A stretch of DNA of 64,000 bases, from NCBI GenBank assembly GCA_900556465.1, contig USPK01000001.1:26388-90387 (forward strand). The letters run 5' to 3'. The translations under genes and the position numbers were made by a program. A model generated the notes under the pieces. The model was given only the letters and a program-made list of their open reading frames with translations. It made no database searches and was not told the origin of the DNA. Of this stretch, positions 17,021-25,660 are shown in pieces (within the stretch, counting starts at the first letter, position 1; each line of letters begins with the position of its first letter). This DNA is from an uncultured Prevotella sp. GTDB taxonomy: Bacteria > Bacteroidota > Bacteroidia > Bacteroidales > Bacteroidaceae.

Positions 17021-17305
17021 CGCCCCACTAACCGCCCCTCGCGCGGCGCTCCCTCCGCGGGCTGCCGGCCGCAGCCCCATCGTCCGCCGGCCGCAGCGCG
17101 GGCCGACAAAGCTACCCCTCACGCCCTTCCCGGCCCGTCGGGAGGCCCGCGGCACGCGGCGCCAGAAATCGTCCGCCCGTCGGCGGAATCCACCCCGGCT
17201 GCCGGGCATCGCCCGCACGGGCCGGCCGCGACGCCGGCAATAGCGGACGGACGCGCCCGCCGGACATTTTACAGCGTCAAATTTGGATAATCGCACGGTT
17301 CCCCT
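17021..17305. other. GC-rich spacer without a gene
   Basis: About 285 bases of very GC-rich sequence between repeat copy 3 and the radical SAM promoter. Open frames run through it only because stop codons are rare at this composition. None has a plausible start or family match, and I see no stable long hairpin. Confidence 0.6.
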
Positions 17306-17313
17306 TAACTTTG
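17306..17313 (+). promoter_or_regulatory. -7 promoter box (TAACTTTG) for the radical SAM/tilS unit
   Basis: Perfect TAnnTTTG. It overlaps an in-frame TTG at 17311, which therefore cannot be the start codon. The ATG at 17374 gives a leader of about 55 bases. Confidence 0.8.
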
Positions 17314-17373
17314 CCGAGCGGGAGCCTCTGCGTAGAAGTTCCCCCGTTTCTACTTAAAAAGATTGTTGCAAGC

Positions 17374-18153
17374 ATGTCTACCGTCCTTTATTCCTCTCCC
17401 GTCTTCGGCCCGGTCCACAGCCGCCGGCTGGGGCTCTCGCTCGGCATCAACCTGATGCCGGCCGACGGGAAAATCTGCACCTTCGACTGCATCTATTGCG
17501 AATGCGGCTTCAACGGCGAGCGGCGCCCGCGCCAGCCGCGGCCCACGCGCGAAGAAGTGGCCCGCGCCCTCGAGGCCAAGCTGGCCGAGATGACCGCCGG
17601 CGGCCAGATGCCCGACGTCCTGACCTTCGCCGGCAACGGCGAGCCCACCGCTCACCCGCAATTTGCCGCCATCATCGACGACACCATCCGGCTACGCGAC
17701 CGCTACTGCCCGCAGGCACGGGTCAGCGTGCTGAGCAACTCCACCCGGGCCGACCGCCCCGACGTACACGCCGCGCTGATGCGGGTGGACAACAACATCC
17801 TGAAACTCGATACCGTAGACGCGGACTACATTAGCCGCGTGGACCGTCCCACAGGGACCTACGACGTGAACCATATCGTCGAGACGCTCTGCTCCTACGG
17901 CGGACACGTCATCGTGCAGTCCATCTTCATGACGGGTAAGGACTGCGAAGGCCACGACGCCGACAACACGGGCGAGGCCTATGTGGGCCCGTGGCTGGAA
18001 GCACTGCGGCGCATCCGGCCCCGGCAGGTCATGGTCTACACCATAGACCGCGAGACGCCGGACAGCGCCCTGCGCAAGGCCGCGCCCGAAACGCTCGACC
18101 GCATTGCCGACCGCGTCCGTGCGGCGGGTCTGGACGTGGAGGTGGCCTACTGA
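17374..18153 (+). CDS. radical SAM protein (COG0731-like Fe-S oxidoreductase)
   Basis: A 259-residue radical SAM enzyme with the cluster-binding motif C-x3-C-x2-C at Cys35, Cys39 and Cys42 (CTFDCIYCECGF). The SAM-binding glycine-rich phrase GNGEPTAHP follows near residue 89. The overall plan matches the COG0731 group, related to the tRNA wybutosine enzyme TYW1 but without its flavodoxin domain. Its substrate in bacteria is unknown. Its stop overlaps the tilS start as TGATG, so the two are translationally coupled, which makes a tRNA-linked role attractive but unproven. The start at 17374 is fixed by the promoter at 17306. Confidence 0.85.
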   Translation: MSTVLYSSPVFGPVHSRRLGLSLGINLMPADGKICTFDCIYCECGFNGERRPRQPRPTREEVARALEAKLAEMTAGGQMPDVLTFAGNGEPTAHPQFAAIIDDTIRLRDRYCPQARVSVLSNSTRADRPDVHAALMRVDNNILKLDTVDADYISRVDRPTGTYDVNHIVETLCSYGGHVIVQSIFMTGKDCEGHDADNTGEAYVGPWLEALRRIRPRQVMVYTIDRETPDSALRKAAPETLDRIADRVRAAGLDVEVAY

Positions 18154-19526
18154 TGGGCCGCCCAGCACCGGGGCCGTCCCTGTTGCCCCAACGTCTGTCG
18201 GCCGCCATTTCCCGCCACGCCCTGCTCCGCCCGGGCGAACGCGTGCTGGTCGCCTTGAGCGGCGGCGCGGACTCCGTGGCGCTGCTGGCGGGATTGCGGG
18301 CCCTGGGCTACGCCGTAGAGGCGGCCCACTGCAACTTCCACCTGCGGGGCGCGGAAAGCGACCGCGACGAAGCCTTCTGCCGCCAGTTGTGCCGACGCCT
18401 GGGCGACACCGTGCTCCACGTCGCGCACTTCGACACGCGCGCCGAGGCCGCCCGCACGGGCGAGAGCATCGAGATGGCCGCCCGCCGCCTGCGCTACGCC
18501 TGGTTTGCCGACCTGCTGCGCGAAGAGGGCCTCCGCCGCGTGGCCGTGGGCCACCATCGCGACGACAACGTGGAGACGCTGCTGCTCAACCTGATACGCG
18601 GCACGGGGCTGCGCGGCCTGACGGGCATGGCCTATTGCAACGGCGCCGTCGTCCGGCCTCTGCTCGACCTCCCCCATTCCGCCCTCGTCCGCTACCTTGA
18701 GGAAGAAGGGCTGGACTATGTGACCGACAGCACGAACGCCGACACGGCCTACAAGCGCAACAAGGTGCGCCACGAGCTGCTGCCCCTGCTCCGCCAACTG
18801 AATCCCGCGGTCGACGAGACGCTGGCCCGGACGGCCGGACGCCTGGCCGACGCCGAAGTGCTCTACGACCTCGGGCTGGAGCGCGCGGCACGGTCGGTAC
18901 GGCGCCACGCCGACGGCATGGACATCCCCTTAGGCAAGGACCGCCCGCCGCGCGCCGCCATCCACGAATGGCTCGCGGCCGCCGGCTTCCCGTCCGTCAC
19001 GACCGACGAACTGACCGAAGGCCAGCCCCGCGACGGGGCCCTGTTCGAGAGCCCGACCCACCTGGCCGTGGTCCACCGCGGGCAGGTGGAAATCCGCCGC
19101 CGGCCCGTACGCTTCGGGGCCGTCGCGCTCGTGCCCGGCACCGCGACGCGCCTGCCCAACGGCCGGCGCATCGCCCTCGACGTCGTAGACCGCGAAGCCC
19201 TCGGTGCCCTGCCCCGCGACCGCGCCACGGCCTGCCTCGACGCCGCCGCCCTGCGCGGCCCGCTGCGCTGCCGCAGCGTGGAAGAAGGCGACCGCCTGGC
19301 CCCCTTCGGACTGAAGGGGACGAAACTGGTGAGCGACCTGCTGACCAACCGCCACTACTCGCGCCTGGACCGCCAGGCGGCCATGGTCGTGACGGACGAC
19401 GCCGGCATCGTATGGCTGGTGGACGAAAGGCCCGACCGCCGCGCCGCCGTCACGGTGGAAACGCGCCGCGTCGCTTGCCTGCGCCTCCTGCCGCCCGACG
19501 ACGCCGACGCGACGCCCCTCCCCTGA
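18153..19526 (+). CDS. tilS: tRNA(Ile)-lysidine synthase TilS
   Basis: A 457-residue enzyme that ligates lysine to C34 of tRNA-Ile(CAU), switching it from Met to Ile identity. It is an essential cytoplasmic reaction using ATP. The N-type ATP-pyrophosphatase loop SGGADS is at 36-41. HHRDDNVETLLLNLIRGTG near 142-160 is the family's second signature. The C-terminal third carries the TilS substrate-binding domain, ending in FGLKGTKLVSDLL. The length is normal for the family. The ATG overlaps the upstream stop (TGATG). A 27-base gap leads to the lipoprotein/TPR cassette, which probably shares the transcript. Confidence 0.95.
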   Translation: MGRPAPGPSLLPQRLSAAISRHALLRPGERVLVALSGGADSVALLAGLRALGYAVEAAHCNFHLRGAESDRDEAFCRQLCRRLGDTVLHVAHFDTRAEAARTGESIEMAARRLRYAWFADLLREEGLRRVAVGHHRDDNVETLLLNLIRGTGLRGLTGMAYCNGAVVRPLLDLPHSALVRYLEEEGLDYVTDSTNADTAYKRNKVRHELLPLLRQLNPAVDETLARTAGRLADAEVLYDLGLERAARSVRRHADGMDIPLGKDRPPRAAIHEWLAAAGFPSVTTDELTEGQPRDGALFESPTHLAVVHRGQVEIRRRPVRFGAVALVPGTATRLPNGRRIALDVVDREALGALPRDRATACLDAAALRGPLRCRSVEEGDRLAPFGLKGTKLVSDLLTNRHYSRLDRQAAMVVTDDAGIVWLVDERPDRRAAVTVETRRVACLRLLPPDDADATPLP

Positions 19527-19553
19527 CACCCTCACAGCATTCAACCCGCTCTT

Positions 19554-19910
19554 ATGAAAAAGATACTTCTCAGCCTGCCGCTCCTCGTCCTGACGGCGTG
19601 CAGCCCCGTAGACCGTTCGGACGAGCAACCGCTGGCGCCCACTGTCCAGACGGGCACGCCCACCGTGGAAGGGCCGCGCGCCCTGCTCACGGGCGACGTG
19701 CTGGCCTCGCCCAACAGCGACGTGCTGCGGCGCGGCTTCGGCTATGGTAACGACACGCTCCGCGCCGAGGTGGAATCGACGGACAGCACGTCGCACTTCG
19801 TCGCAACGACCGATTCGCTCGGGCCGGGGCATTACTTCGTAGTGGCCTTTGCCGAGAACGGCGTGGGCACCAGCTACGGCGACACGCTTTATTTCCAGAT
19901 AGGCTCATGA
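19554..19910 (+). CDS. small putative lipoprotein
   Basis: A 118-residue exported protein of unknown function. It has a type II signal peptide with lipobox LTAC (Cys16). The mature part of about 100 residues is Ser/Thr/Asp-rich with a probable small beta-sandwich; the end VVAFAENGVGTSYGDTLYF recalls the last strands of fibronectin-III-like domains. Its stop overlaps the start of the TPR gene by 4 bases (ATGA), and that gene overlaps the GHL10 gene the same way, so the three are made together in fixed ratio. It may be an envelope accessory of that cassette. No family is assigned. Confidence 0.75.
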   Translation: MKKILLSLPLLVLTACSPVDRSDEQPLAPTVQTGTPTVEGPRALLTGDVLASPNSDVLRRGFGYGNDTLRAEVESTDSTSHFVATTDSLGPGHYFVVAFAENGVGTSYGDTLYFQIGS

Positions 19911-20860
19911 ACAGACGTATATTGCTACGCGGCGCCCTGCTGGCCGCCCTGCTGACCGCCGGCGCAACGGCGACGCGGGGACAGACCGTCATCGAGCTGG
20001 ACCGGGGCGGGAACGTCCGCGCCAAGGACATGGACGACTACAAGCAGGAACAGGGCTTCGAGGAAAGGCTGCGGGCCGACTCGGTGGAATACGTGGACCA
20101 CCTGCGCCGGGCCTTCAACGCCCTGCACGCCGACTCGCTCGACGAGGCGGAAAGGCTCTTCAACCTGGCGCTGAAGAAGCGCCCCGACGCCCCGGGCAAC
20201 TACATCGTGCGCTACAACCTGGGGCGCATCGACCTGGGCCGCGGGCGCTACCGCGAAGCCATCGGCCGCTTCGACGAGGTGCTGAAGCAACGCCCCGACC
20301 TGCACGAAGTCCGCTACGACCGCGCGGTCTGCTACATGGAGATCAACAGCCTCAGCGCCGCCCGGACGGACTGCGAGCGCGTACTCGAGGAAACGCGGGA
20401 CGCCGACCTGAAGTTCCGCACCCTGTTCCTGAAGTCCGCCATCCAGATGCGCAGCCACCTGCCCGCCGAGGCGAAGCTGACCCTCGAGGAGATTCTCCGC
20501 CTCGAACCGGGCAACGAAGGGGCGGCCCTCCTGCTGGCGGCCGCCTACGAGCAAATGGGGCAGCCGCAAGAGTCGCTCAACCAGCTGAACCAGTTCGTCG
20601 CGGCCCACCCGCAGAACGTGGACGGCCTGGCGGCACGCGCCGAGCTGGAGGAACGCTTGAAAATGGACCAACTGGCGCGAGCGGACTACGACTCCGCCAT
20701 CCGCCTGCAACCGGACGCGGCCGAACTTTACGTGAAACGGGCCCGCCTGCTGCTCCGACTGGACGAAAAGGGCGAGGCCCGCAAGGACGTGGAACGAGCC
20801 GAGGCCCTGGGCTATCCGCGACAGGTGCTGAACGCCCTCTATCAAGAACTCCGGAAATGA
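19907..20860 (+). CDS. exported tetratricopeptide repeat protein
   Basis: A 317-residue protein with an N-terminal signal peptide (about 1-25, cleaving near TRGQ) and a solenoid of TPR motifs from about 55 to the end. The repeats show the A/G-Y-A-P pattern: YNLGRIDLGRGRYREAIGRF near 105, and further units near 145, 185 and 280. TPRs mediate protein-protein contacts, and a periplasmic scaffold role is inferred. It is coupled by ATGA overlaps to the lipoprotein before it and the GHL10 enzyme after it. No catalytic domain is seen. Confidence 0.85.
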   Translation: MNRRILLRGALLAALLTAGATATRGQTVIELDRGGNVRAKDMDDYKQEQGFEERLRADSVEYVDHLRRAFNALHADSLDEAERLFNLALKKRPDAPGNYIVRYNLGRIDLGRGRYREAIGRFDEVLKQRPDLHEVRYDRAVCYMEINSLSAARTDCERVLEETRDADLKFRTLFLKSAIQMRSHLPAEAKLTLEEILRLEPGNEGAALLLAAAYEQMGQPQESLNQLNQFVAAHPQNVDGLAARAELEERLKMDQLARADYDSAIRLQPDAAELYVKRARLLLRLDEKGEARKDVERAEALGYPRQVLNALYQELRK

Positions 20861-22584
20861 AACACTACGCTTGGCTTCCGCTTTGCCGCTGGGCGCTGGC
20901 GGCCGCACTGGCCCTGGCCGCCGGACGCGGCGCGGCGCAACCGCTGCCCACGGTGCCGCCCGGCCCGCGCCACGAGGTGCGGGCCGTGTGGCTGACGACG
21001 CTTTGGGGACTGGACTGGCCGGAACAGCAGGCCTGCACGCTGGAACAGGCGCGCCAGCAGCAGGAGGCCCTCTGCCGCCGCCTGGACCGCCTGCAAGCGG
21101 CCGGCATCAACACCATACTGTTCCAGACGCGCATCCGCGCCACGACGGCCTACCCCTCTGCCCTCGAGCCGTGGGACCCCGTATTCGCAGGCCGGCCGGG
21201 CCAGTCGCCGGGCTACGACCCGCTGGCCTTCGCCGTAGCGGAATGCCACCGCCGCGGCTTGGAAATCCAGGCGTGGGTCGTGGCCTTCCCCATCGGGAAC
21301 ACGGCCGCCATGCGGCGGTTGGGCAAACAGGCCCTGACGCGCCGGCGCCCCGAACTGTGCCGCCGGGCTGGCGACCAGTGGTTCATGGACCCGGGCGTCC
21401 CGGGGACGGCGGACTATCTCGCCGCGCTCTGCAAGGAAATCGTGACGCGCTACGACGTGGACGGCATCCACCTGGACTACATCCGTTACCCCGAAAAGGG
21501 CATTCCCTGGAACGACAATACGACCTACCGGAAGTACGGGAAGGGCATGGACCGCGCGGCCTGGCGGACGCAGAACGTGACCCGGTGCGTGGCCCGCATC
21601 CATGAGGCCATCAAGGCCGTGCGCCCGTGGGTGAAGCTCAGCTGCTCGCCCGTGGGGAAATACGCTGACTTGCCGCGACAAAGCAGCATGGGCTGGAACG
21701 CCCGCGACGCCGTGAACCAGGAAGCGCAGGAGTGGCTGAAGCGCGGCATCATGGACGAGTTGTTCCCGATGATGTACTTCGACGGCGTACACTTCTACCC
21801 CTTCGCCGCCGACTGGGCCGAGCACGCCGCCGGCCGCATCGTGGCGCCAGGGCTGGGCATCTACTTCCTGAGCCCCGAGCAGAAGGACTGGGACCTCGAC
21901 GCGGTGCGCCGGCAGCTCTGCTTCCTGCGAATCGTGGGTGTGGGCGGCGCCGCCTTCTTCCGCGAGCGCTTTCTCTCCGACAACGTGAAGGGGGTCTACG
22001 ACTTACTGGCGGCAGACTTCTACCGCCGCCCGGCCCTCCAACCGCCTATGACATGGGCCGACAGCATTGCGCCCTCCGCGCCGCGGGTGCGGATGGTGCG
22101 CCAGGGGCATACGCTCCGCCTGGACTGGAGCCCGGCGACCGACAACACGGCCGGGGCGCCGATACGCTACCGCATTTACCGCTGCGAGGCGGATACGTTC
22201 GCGCCGGAGCGCGACCGGCTGCTGGCGGAGGTGAAGGACACGACGGCCTTCGCCGTTACGCCGGCCCTGCCCCGTCTCCTGTACAGCCGCTACGCCGTGA
22301 CGGCCGTGGACGCCTTCGGTAACGAAAGCCCGGCGCCGCAAACGGTGAGCCTCGACGCCGACACGGCGCCGCCCTTCGCCACGACGGACGGACGGCTGGC
22401 GGTGCCGGACTGCGACCTCGACACGGAGCTGCTGCTCGTGGCCGACGCGGCGGGGCGCACCGTCCTTACGCTCCTGCGCCGCGACACAATTGACGTAAAA
22501 GCCTTGGCCCCGGGCGCTTACGAGTTGCAGGCACTGGGGCGCAAGGGGACGAGGCACCGCCTCCTCCTCTTCTGGAAGAAATAA
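20857..22584 (+). CDS. GHL10 (DUF187) glycoside-hydrolase-like protein with FnIII domain
   Basis: A 575-residue secreted protein. It has a signal peptide (about 1-28) and then a GHL10 (glycosyl-hydrolase-like family 10, DUF187) TIM barrel (about 34-385) starting at HEVRAVWLTTLWGLDW. The active-site strand YDVDGIHLDYIRYPEK lies near 202-217. A fibronectin type III-like domain (about 400-490) and a short C-terminal beta domain follow. GHL10 proteins cleave cell-wall-linked or denuded peptidoglycan glycans in some bacteria, so an envelope role is inferred. It is the last gene of the coupled cassette. A second GHL10 protein is encoded at 34292-35797 without the FnIII module. Confidence 0.87.
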   Translation: MKHYAWLPLCRWALAAALALAAGRGAAQPLPTVPPGPRHEVRAVWLTTLWGLDWPEQQACTLEQARQQQEALCRRLDRLQAAGINTILFQTRIRATTAYPSALEPWDPVFAGRPGQSPGYDPLAFAVAECHRRGLEIQAWVVAFPIGNTAAMRRLGKQALTRRRPELCRRAGDQWFMDPGVPGTADYLAALCKEIVTRYDVDGIHLDYIRYPEKGIPWNDNTTYRKYGKGMDRAAWRTQNVTRCVARIHEAIKAVRPWVKLSCSPVGKYADLPRQSSMGWNARDAVNQEAQEWLKRGIMDELFPMMYFDGVHFYPFAADWAEHAAGRIVAPGLGIYFLSPEQKDWDLDAVRRQLCFLRIVGVGGAAFFRERFLSDNVKGVYDLLAADFYRRPALQPPMTWADSIAPSAPRVRMVRQGHTLRLDWSPATDNTAGAPIRYRIYRCEADTFAPERDRLLAEVKDTTAFAVTPALPRLLYSRYAVTAVDAFGNESPAPQTVSLDADTAPPFATTDGRLAVPDCDLDTELLLVADAAGRTVLTLLRRDTIDVKALAPGAYELQALGRKGTRHRLLLFWKK

Positions 22585-22645
22585 AATCTGCTTTACGAAT
22601 GGCGTTTTATCCCTTATCGTACAGGGCAGTCTGTTAATTTTTTTG

Positions 22646-22653
22646 TAAATTCG
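22646..22653 (+). promoter_or_regulatory. -7 promoter box (TAAATTCG) very close to the ATG
   Basis: One mismatch to TAnnTTTG, in an AT-rich region with a T-run upstream. Only five bases separate it from the ATG at 22659, so transcription may begin on or next to the start codon. Confidence 0.5.
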
Positions 22654-22658
22654 CACGC

Positions 22659-23648
22659 ATGAAATACTCTTTCATCGTACCCGTGTTCAACCGCCCCGAC
22701 GAGGTGAACGAACTGCTGGAGAGCCTCTGCCGACAGTCCGTGCGCGACTTCGAGGTTCTCGTCGTGGAGGACGGCTCGTCCATACCCTGCCGCGACGTCG
22801 TAGACCGCTACAAGGGGCAACTCGACGTACACTATTTCGAGAAACCGAACTCGGGGCCCGGACAAACGCGCAACTTCGGCGTGGAACGGGCACGGGGGGA
22901 ATACGTCCTGATTCTCGACTCGGACGTCGTAGTCCCGCCCGGCTACCTGGCGGCCGTGACGGCCGAACTGGAGCAGGCGCCCTGCGACGCCTTTGGCGGG
23001 CCGGACCGCGCACACCCGTCGTTCACACCCATACAGAAGGCCATCAACTACGCCATGACCTCGTTTTTCACAACCGGCGGCATCCGCGGCGGGAAAAAGA
23101 AGATGGACAAATTCTATCCGCGCTCGTTCAACATGGGCGTACGCACGGAGGTCTACCGCCAGTTGGGCGGTTTCTCGGAAATGCGCTTCGGCGAGGACAT
23201 CGACTTCTCGACGCGCATCTTCGAGAACGGCTACCGCTGCCGCCTGTTCCCCGAGGCCTGGGTATGGCACAAAAGGCGGACGGACCTACGGAAATTTTTC
23301 AAGCAGGTACACAACTCGGGCATTGCCCGTATCAACCTGACGAAGCGGCACCCGGGAACGCTCAAGCTGGTACACCTGCTGCCGGCGGTCTTTACCGCAG
23401 GCTGCGCGGTCCTGCTGCTCGGAGCGCTGTTCTGCCTGTGGAGCCTGCTGCCCCTGGGCCTCTTCGCGGCACTCATATTTGCCGACGCCACCCGGCAGGA
23501 GCGGAGCCTCTACGTGGGCTTGCTCGCCATCGCCGCGGCCTATGTGCAGCTCATCGGCTACGGCTCCGGATTTCTGCGGGCCTGGTGGCAGCGCTGCGTG
23601 CTGGGACGCGGAGAGTTTGACGCCTTTCGCAAGAACTTCTATAAATAG
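22659..23648 (+). CDS. family 2 glycosyltransferase, membrane-anchored
   Basis: A 329-residue GT-A family 2 transferase. The N-terminal nucleotide-sugar fold begins at once (SFIVPVFNRPDEV), with the conserved VVEDGSS near 35-41 and the metal-binding LDSD near 87-90. FGEDIDFSTRI (about 179-189) carries the ED-type catalytic base motif. Two or three transmembrane helices lie at about 235-310, and the C-terminus is cytoplasmic and basic. Such enzymes add sugars to lipid-linked or surface glycans, but donor and acceptor cannot be named. There is no other glycan gene nearby. The radC gene follows after 26 bases. Confidence 0.87.
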   Translation: MKYSFIVPVFNRPDEVNELLESLCRQSVRDFEVLVVEDGSSIPCRDVVDRYKGQLDVHYFEKPNSGPGQTRNFGVERARGEYVLILDSDVVVPPGYLAAVTAELEQAPCDAFGGPDRAHPSFTPIQKAINYAMTSFFTTGGIRGGKKKMDKFYPRSFNMGVRTEVYRQLGGFSEMRFGEDIDFSTRIFENGYRCRLFPEAWVWHKRRTDLRKFFKQVHNSGIARINLTKRHPGTLKLVHLLPAVFTAGCAVLLLGALFCLWSLLPLGLFAALIFADATRQERSLYVGLLAIAAAYVQLIGYGSGFLRAWWQRCVLGRGEFDAFRKNFYK

Positions 23649-23674
23649 GCCTGCACCGCACAAGCTGACTGAAC

Positions 23675-24373
23675 ATGAACAGGGAGAAAGGGAAACTGAG
23701 CATTGCGCATTGGGACGAAGCCGACCGGCCCCGCGAACGAATGGCCCGGCTGGGCCCCGAAGCGCTTTCCTCAGCCGAACTCCTGGCCATCCTTATCGGG
23801 TCGGGTACGCCCAATGAGAGTGCCGTCGACCTGATGCGGCGCGTAATGGCGGACTGTAACAACCGGCTCAGCGCGCTGGGGAAAATGAGCATCCAGGACT
23901 TGTGCGCCTACAAGGGGCTGGGGCCCGCGAAGGCCATCACCTTGCTGGCGGCCTGCGAACTGGGCAAACGGCGCAGCGCGGAAGTAGTCGAAGAACGGCT
24001 CCGCGTGACCAGCTCGGCCAACATCTACAACTACTTCCTGCCGCGCATGCAGGACTTGCCCACAGAAGAGTGCCACGTGATGCTACTCAACCAGAACTTG
24101 CGCCTCATCCGCTCGCAGTGCATCAGCCGCGGCGGCCTGACGGGAACGGTCGTAGACGTCCGCGTCGTACTCAAAGAGGCCCTCGCGGCCAACGCTACCC
24201 ACATAGCCCTCTGCCATAACCATCCGTCCGGCAGCCCGCAGCCCAGCCCGGCCGACGACCAGCTGACGCAACGCATGAAGCGGGCGGCCGAAACCATCGA
24301 TATTCGGCTCATCGACCACGTCATAGTGGCCGACGGCTGTTATTACAGTTACAGCGACGAGGGCAGGCTCTGA
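23675..24373 (+). CDS. radC: RadC-family JAMM/MPN+ domain protein
   Basis: A 232-residue protein with a helix-hairpin-helix-like N-terminal part (LSALGKMSIQDLCAYKGLG, about 65-83) and a C-terminal JAMM metalloprotease-like domain with the zinc motif HNHPSG followed by S-P-x-D (181-194). It was originally linked to DNA repair. Later work did not support a direct repair role, and the biochemical function is unclear. The length and both modules are complete. It lies 26 bases after the glycosyltransferase and is probably co-transcribed. Confidence 0.93.
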   Translation: MNREKGKLSIAHWDEADRPRERMARLGPEALSSAELLAILIGSGTPNESAVDLMRRVMADCNNRLSALGKMSIQDLCAYKGLGPAKAITLLAACELGKRRSAEVVEERLRVTSSANIYNYFLPRMQDLPTEECHVMLLNQNLRLIRSQCISRGGLTGTVVDVRVVLKEALAANATHIALCHNHPSGSPQPSPADDQLTQRMKRAAETIDIRLIDHVIVADGCYYSYSDEGRL

Positions 24374-24422
24374 CGTCGGGGCCAACCTCGCCGCATTGCT
24401 TTTCACAAAAACAGAAAACAAC

Positions 24423-24743
24423 ATGACTCAAGAAGAAAAGCTCAAGATAGAGGAACGCATTGTCGAAGTCCTGAAAACGGTCTACGACCCGGAGATTCCG
24501 GTGGACATCTATAATCTCGGTCTCGTCTACCGCATAGAACTTCACGACGACGCTACGCTCGACGTCGACATGACCCTCACGGCGCCCAACTGCCCCGCGG
24601 CCGACTTCATCGTGGAAGACGTGCGCCAGAAGCTCGACGGCATCCAGGGCGTAAAGGATGCCCGCGTCAATCTCGTGTTCGAGCCGGAGTGGGACAAGGA
24701 CATGATGAGCGACGAAGCCAAACTGGAGCTCGGCTTCATGTGA
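24423..24743 (+). CDS. MIP18/SufT-like iron-sulfur cluster assembly protein
   Basis: A 106-residue DUF59 protein. The family core LKTVYDPEIPVDIYNLGLVY spans about 16-35, with the conserved DPE. The TxxxCP motif (LTAPNCPAADF, Cys near 57) follows. DUF59 proteins help deliver Fe-S clusters to apo-proteins (SufT, MIP18) or serve as PaaD-like subunits. With no phenylacetate operon here the Fe-S role is favoured. The ATG at 24423 is chosen over 24396 because it matches the family's usual start and is preceded by an A-rich stretch typical of Bacteroidetes translation starts. Confidence 0.88.
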   Translation: MTQEEKLKIEERIVEVLKTVYDPEIPVDIYNLGLVYRIELHDDATLDVDMTLTAPNCPAADFIVEDVRQKLDGIQGVKDARVNLVFEPEWDKDMMSDEAKLELGFM

Positions 24744-24791
24744 CTCTCCGCGCACCGCGCAGCCCTCTGATTACCGACAAAGCCATACATC

Positions 24792-25556
24792 ATGAAGAAC
24801 GTATATTTCCTTTCGGACGCGCACCTCGGCAGTCTGGCCATCGACCACCGCCGCATGCAGGAACGCCGCCTCGTCAACTTCCTCGACAGCATAAAGCACA
24901 AGGCCGCCGCCGTATATCTGCTCGGCGACATGTTCGACTTCTGGTTTGAGTACAAGACCGTCGTGCCCAAGGGCTACACGCGCTTCCTCGGGAAAATAAG
25001 CGAGCTCACCGACCTCGGCGTCGAGGTCCACTACTTCACGGGGAACCACGACCTGTGGATGCGCGACTATCTCGAGACCGAGTGCGGCGTGACGCTCCAC
25101 CGGCGCAGCTCGGTCGAGGAAATATACGGCAAGGTGTTCTACCTGGCCCACGGCGACGGGCTCGGCACGAAGGACCGCAAGTTCCTGTTCCTGCGCTCCG
25201 TCTTCCACGACGCCACGTGCCAGTGGCTGTTCGCCGCCCTCCATCCCCGCTGGGGCATGGCCTTCGGCTTGGAATGGGCGCGCCGCAGCCGCCTCAAGCG
25301 CATCGACGGCAAGGAACCCTCCTACATGGGCGAGGACCGCGAGGAGCTCGTCCTGTTTGCCAAGGACTACCTCCAGACACACCCGGAAATCAATTTCTTC
25401 GTGTTCGGCCACCGGCATATCGAGCTCGACCTCATGCTACGCCGGAACACGCGCCTCGTTATCCTTGGCGACTGGATCACACAGTTCACGTACGCCGTCT
25501 ACGATGGCGAGCACTTCTTCCTCGAGGAGTTTGTCGAGGGAGAAAGTCAGCCTTAA
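24792..25556 (+). CDS. lpxH: UDP-2,3-diacylglucosamine diphosphatase (LpxH-like)
   Basis: A 254-residue calcineurin-like metallophosphoesterase. The metal ligands are in order: DAH (9-11), GDMFDFW (45-51), GNHD (84-87), a lone His in AHGDG near 119-123 and GHRH near 200-203. This order and the FDFW phrase are those of LpxH, which hydrolyses UDP-2,3-diacylglucosamine to lipid X in lipid A synthesis at the inner membrane. It lies 48 bases after the Fe-S assembly gene. A related phosphoesterase with another nucleotide substrate is possible but less likely. Confidence 0.88.
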   Translation: MKNVYFLSDAHLGSLAIDHRRMQERRLVNFLDSIKHKAAAVYLLGDMFDFWFEYKTVVPKGYTRFLGKISELTDLGVEVHYFTGNHDLWMRDYLETECGVTLHRRSSVEEIYGKVFYLAHGDGLGTKDRKFLFLRSVFHDATCQWLFAALHPRWGMAFGLEWARRSRLKRIDGKEPSYMGEDREELVLFAKDYLQTHPEINFFVFGHRHIELDLMLRRNTRLVILGDWITQFTYAVYDGEHFFLEEFVEGESQP

Positions 25557-25617
25557 CCAGAAAATACGCCCCCGCAGCACATTTCCTTAATAAAATTTTA
25601 CCCCCCCGATTTCTTTT

Positions 25618-25625
25618 TAACTTTG
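25618..25625 (+). promoter_or_regulatory. -7 promoter box (TAACTTTG)
   Basis: Perfect TAnnTTTG after a T-rich tract. It predicts a start near 25632 and a 29-base leader for the TraB/GumN gene and the ABC genes behind it. Confidence 0.8.
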
Positions 25626-25660
25626 CACAACGATTGTAGTTACAAAACAAAGTTCAGTTT

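Noticed and set aside
16883..17290. A 135-codon open frame after the DUF349 gene
   Set aside because: It starts in the terminator hairpin and runs through repeat copy 3 and a GC-rich spacer; no protein family resemblance.
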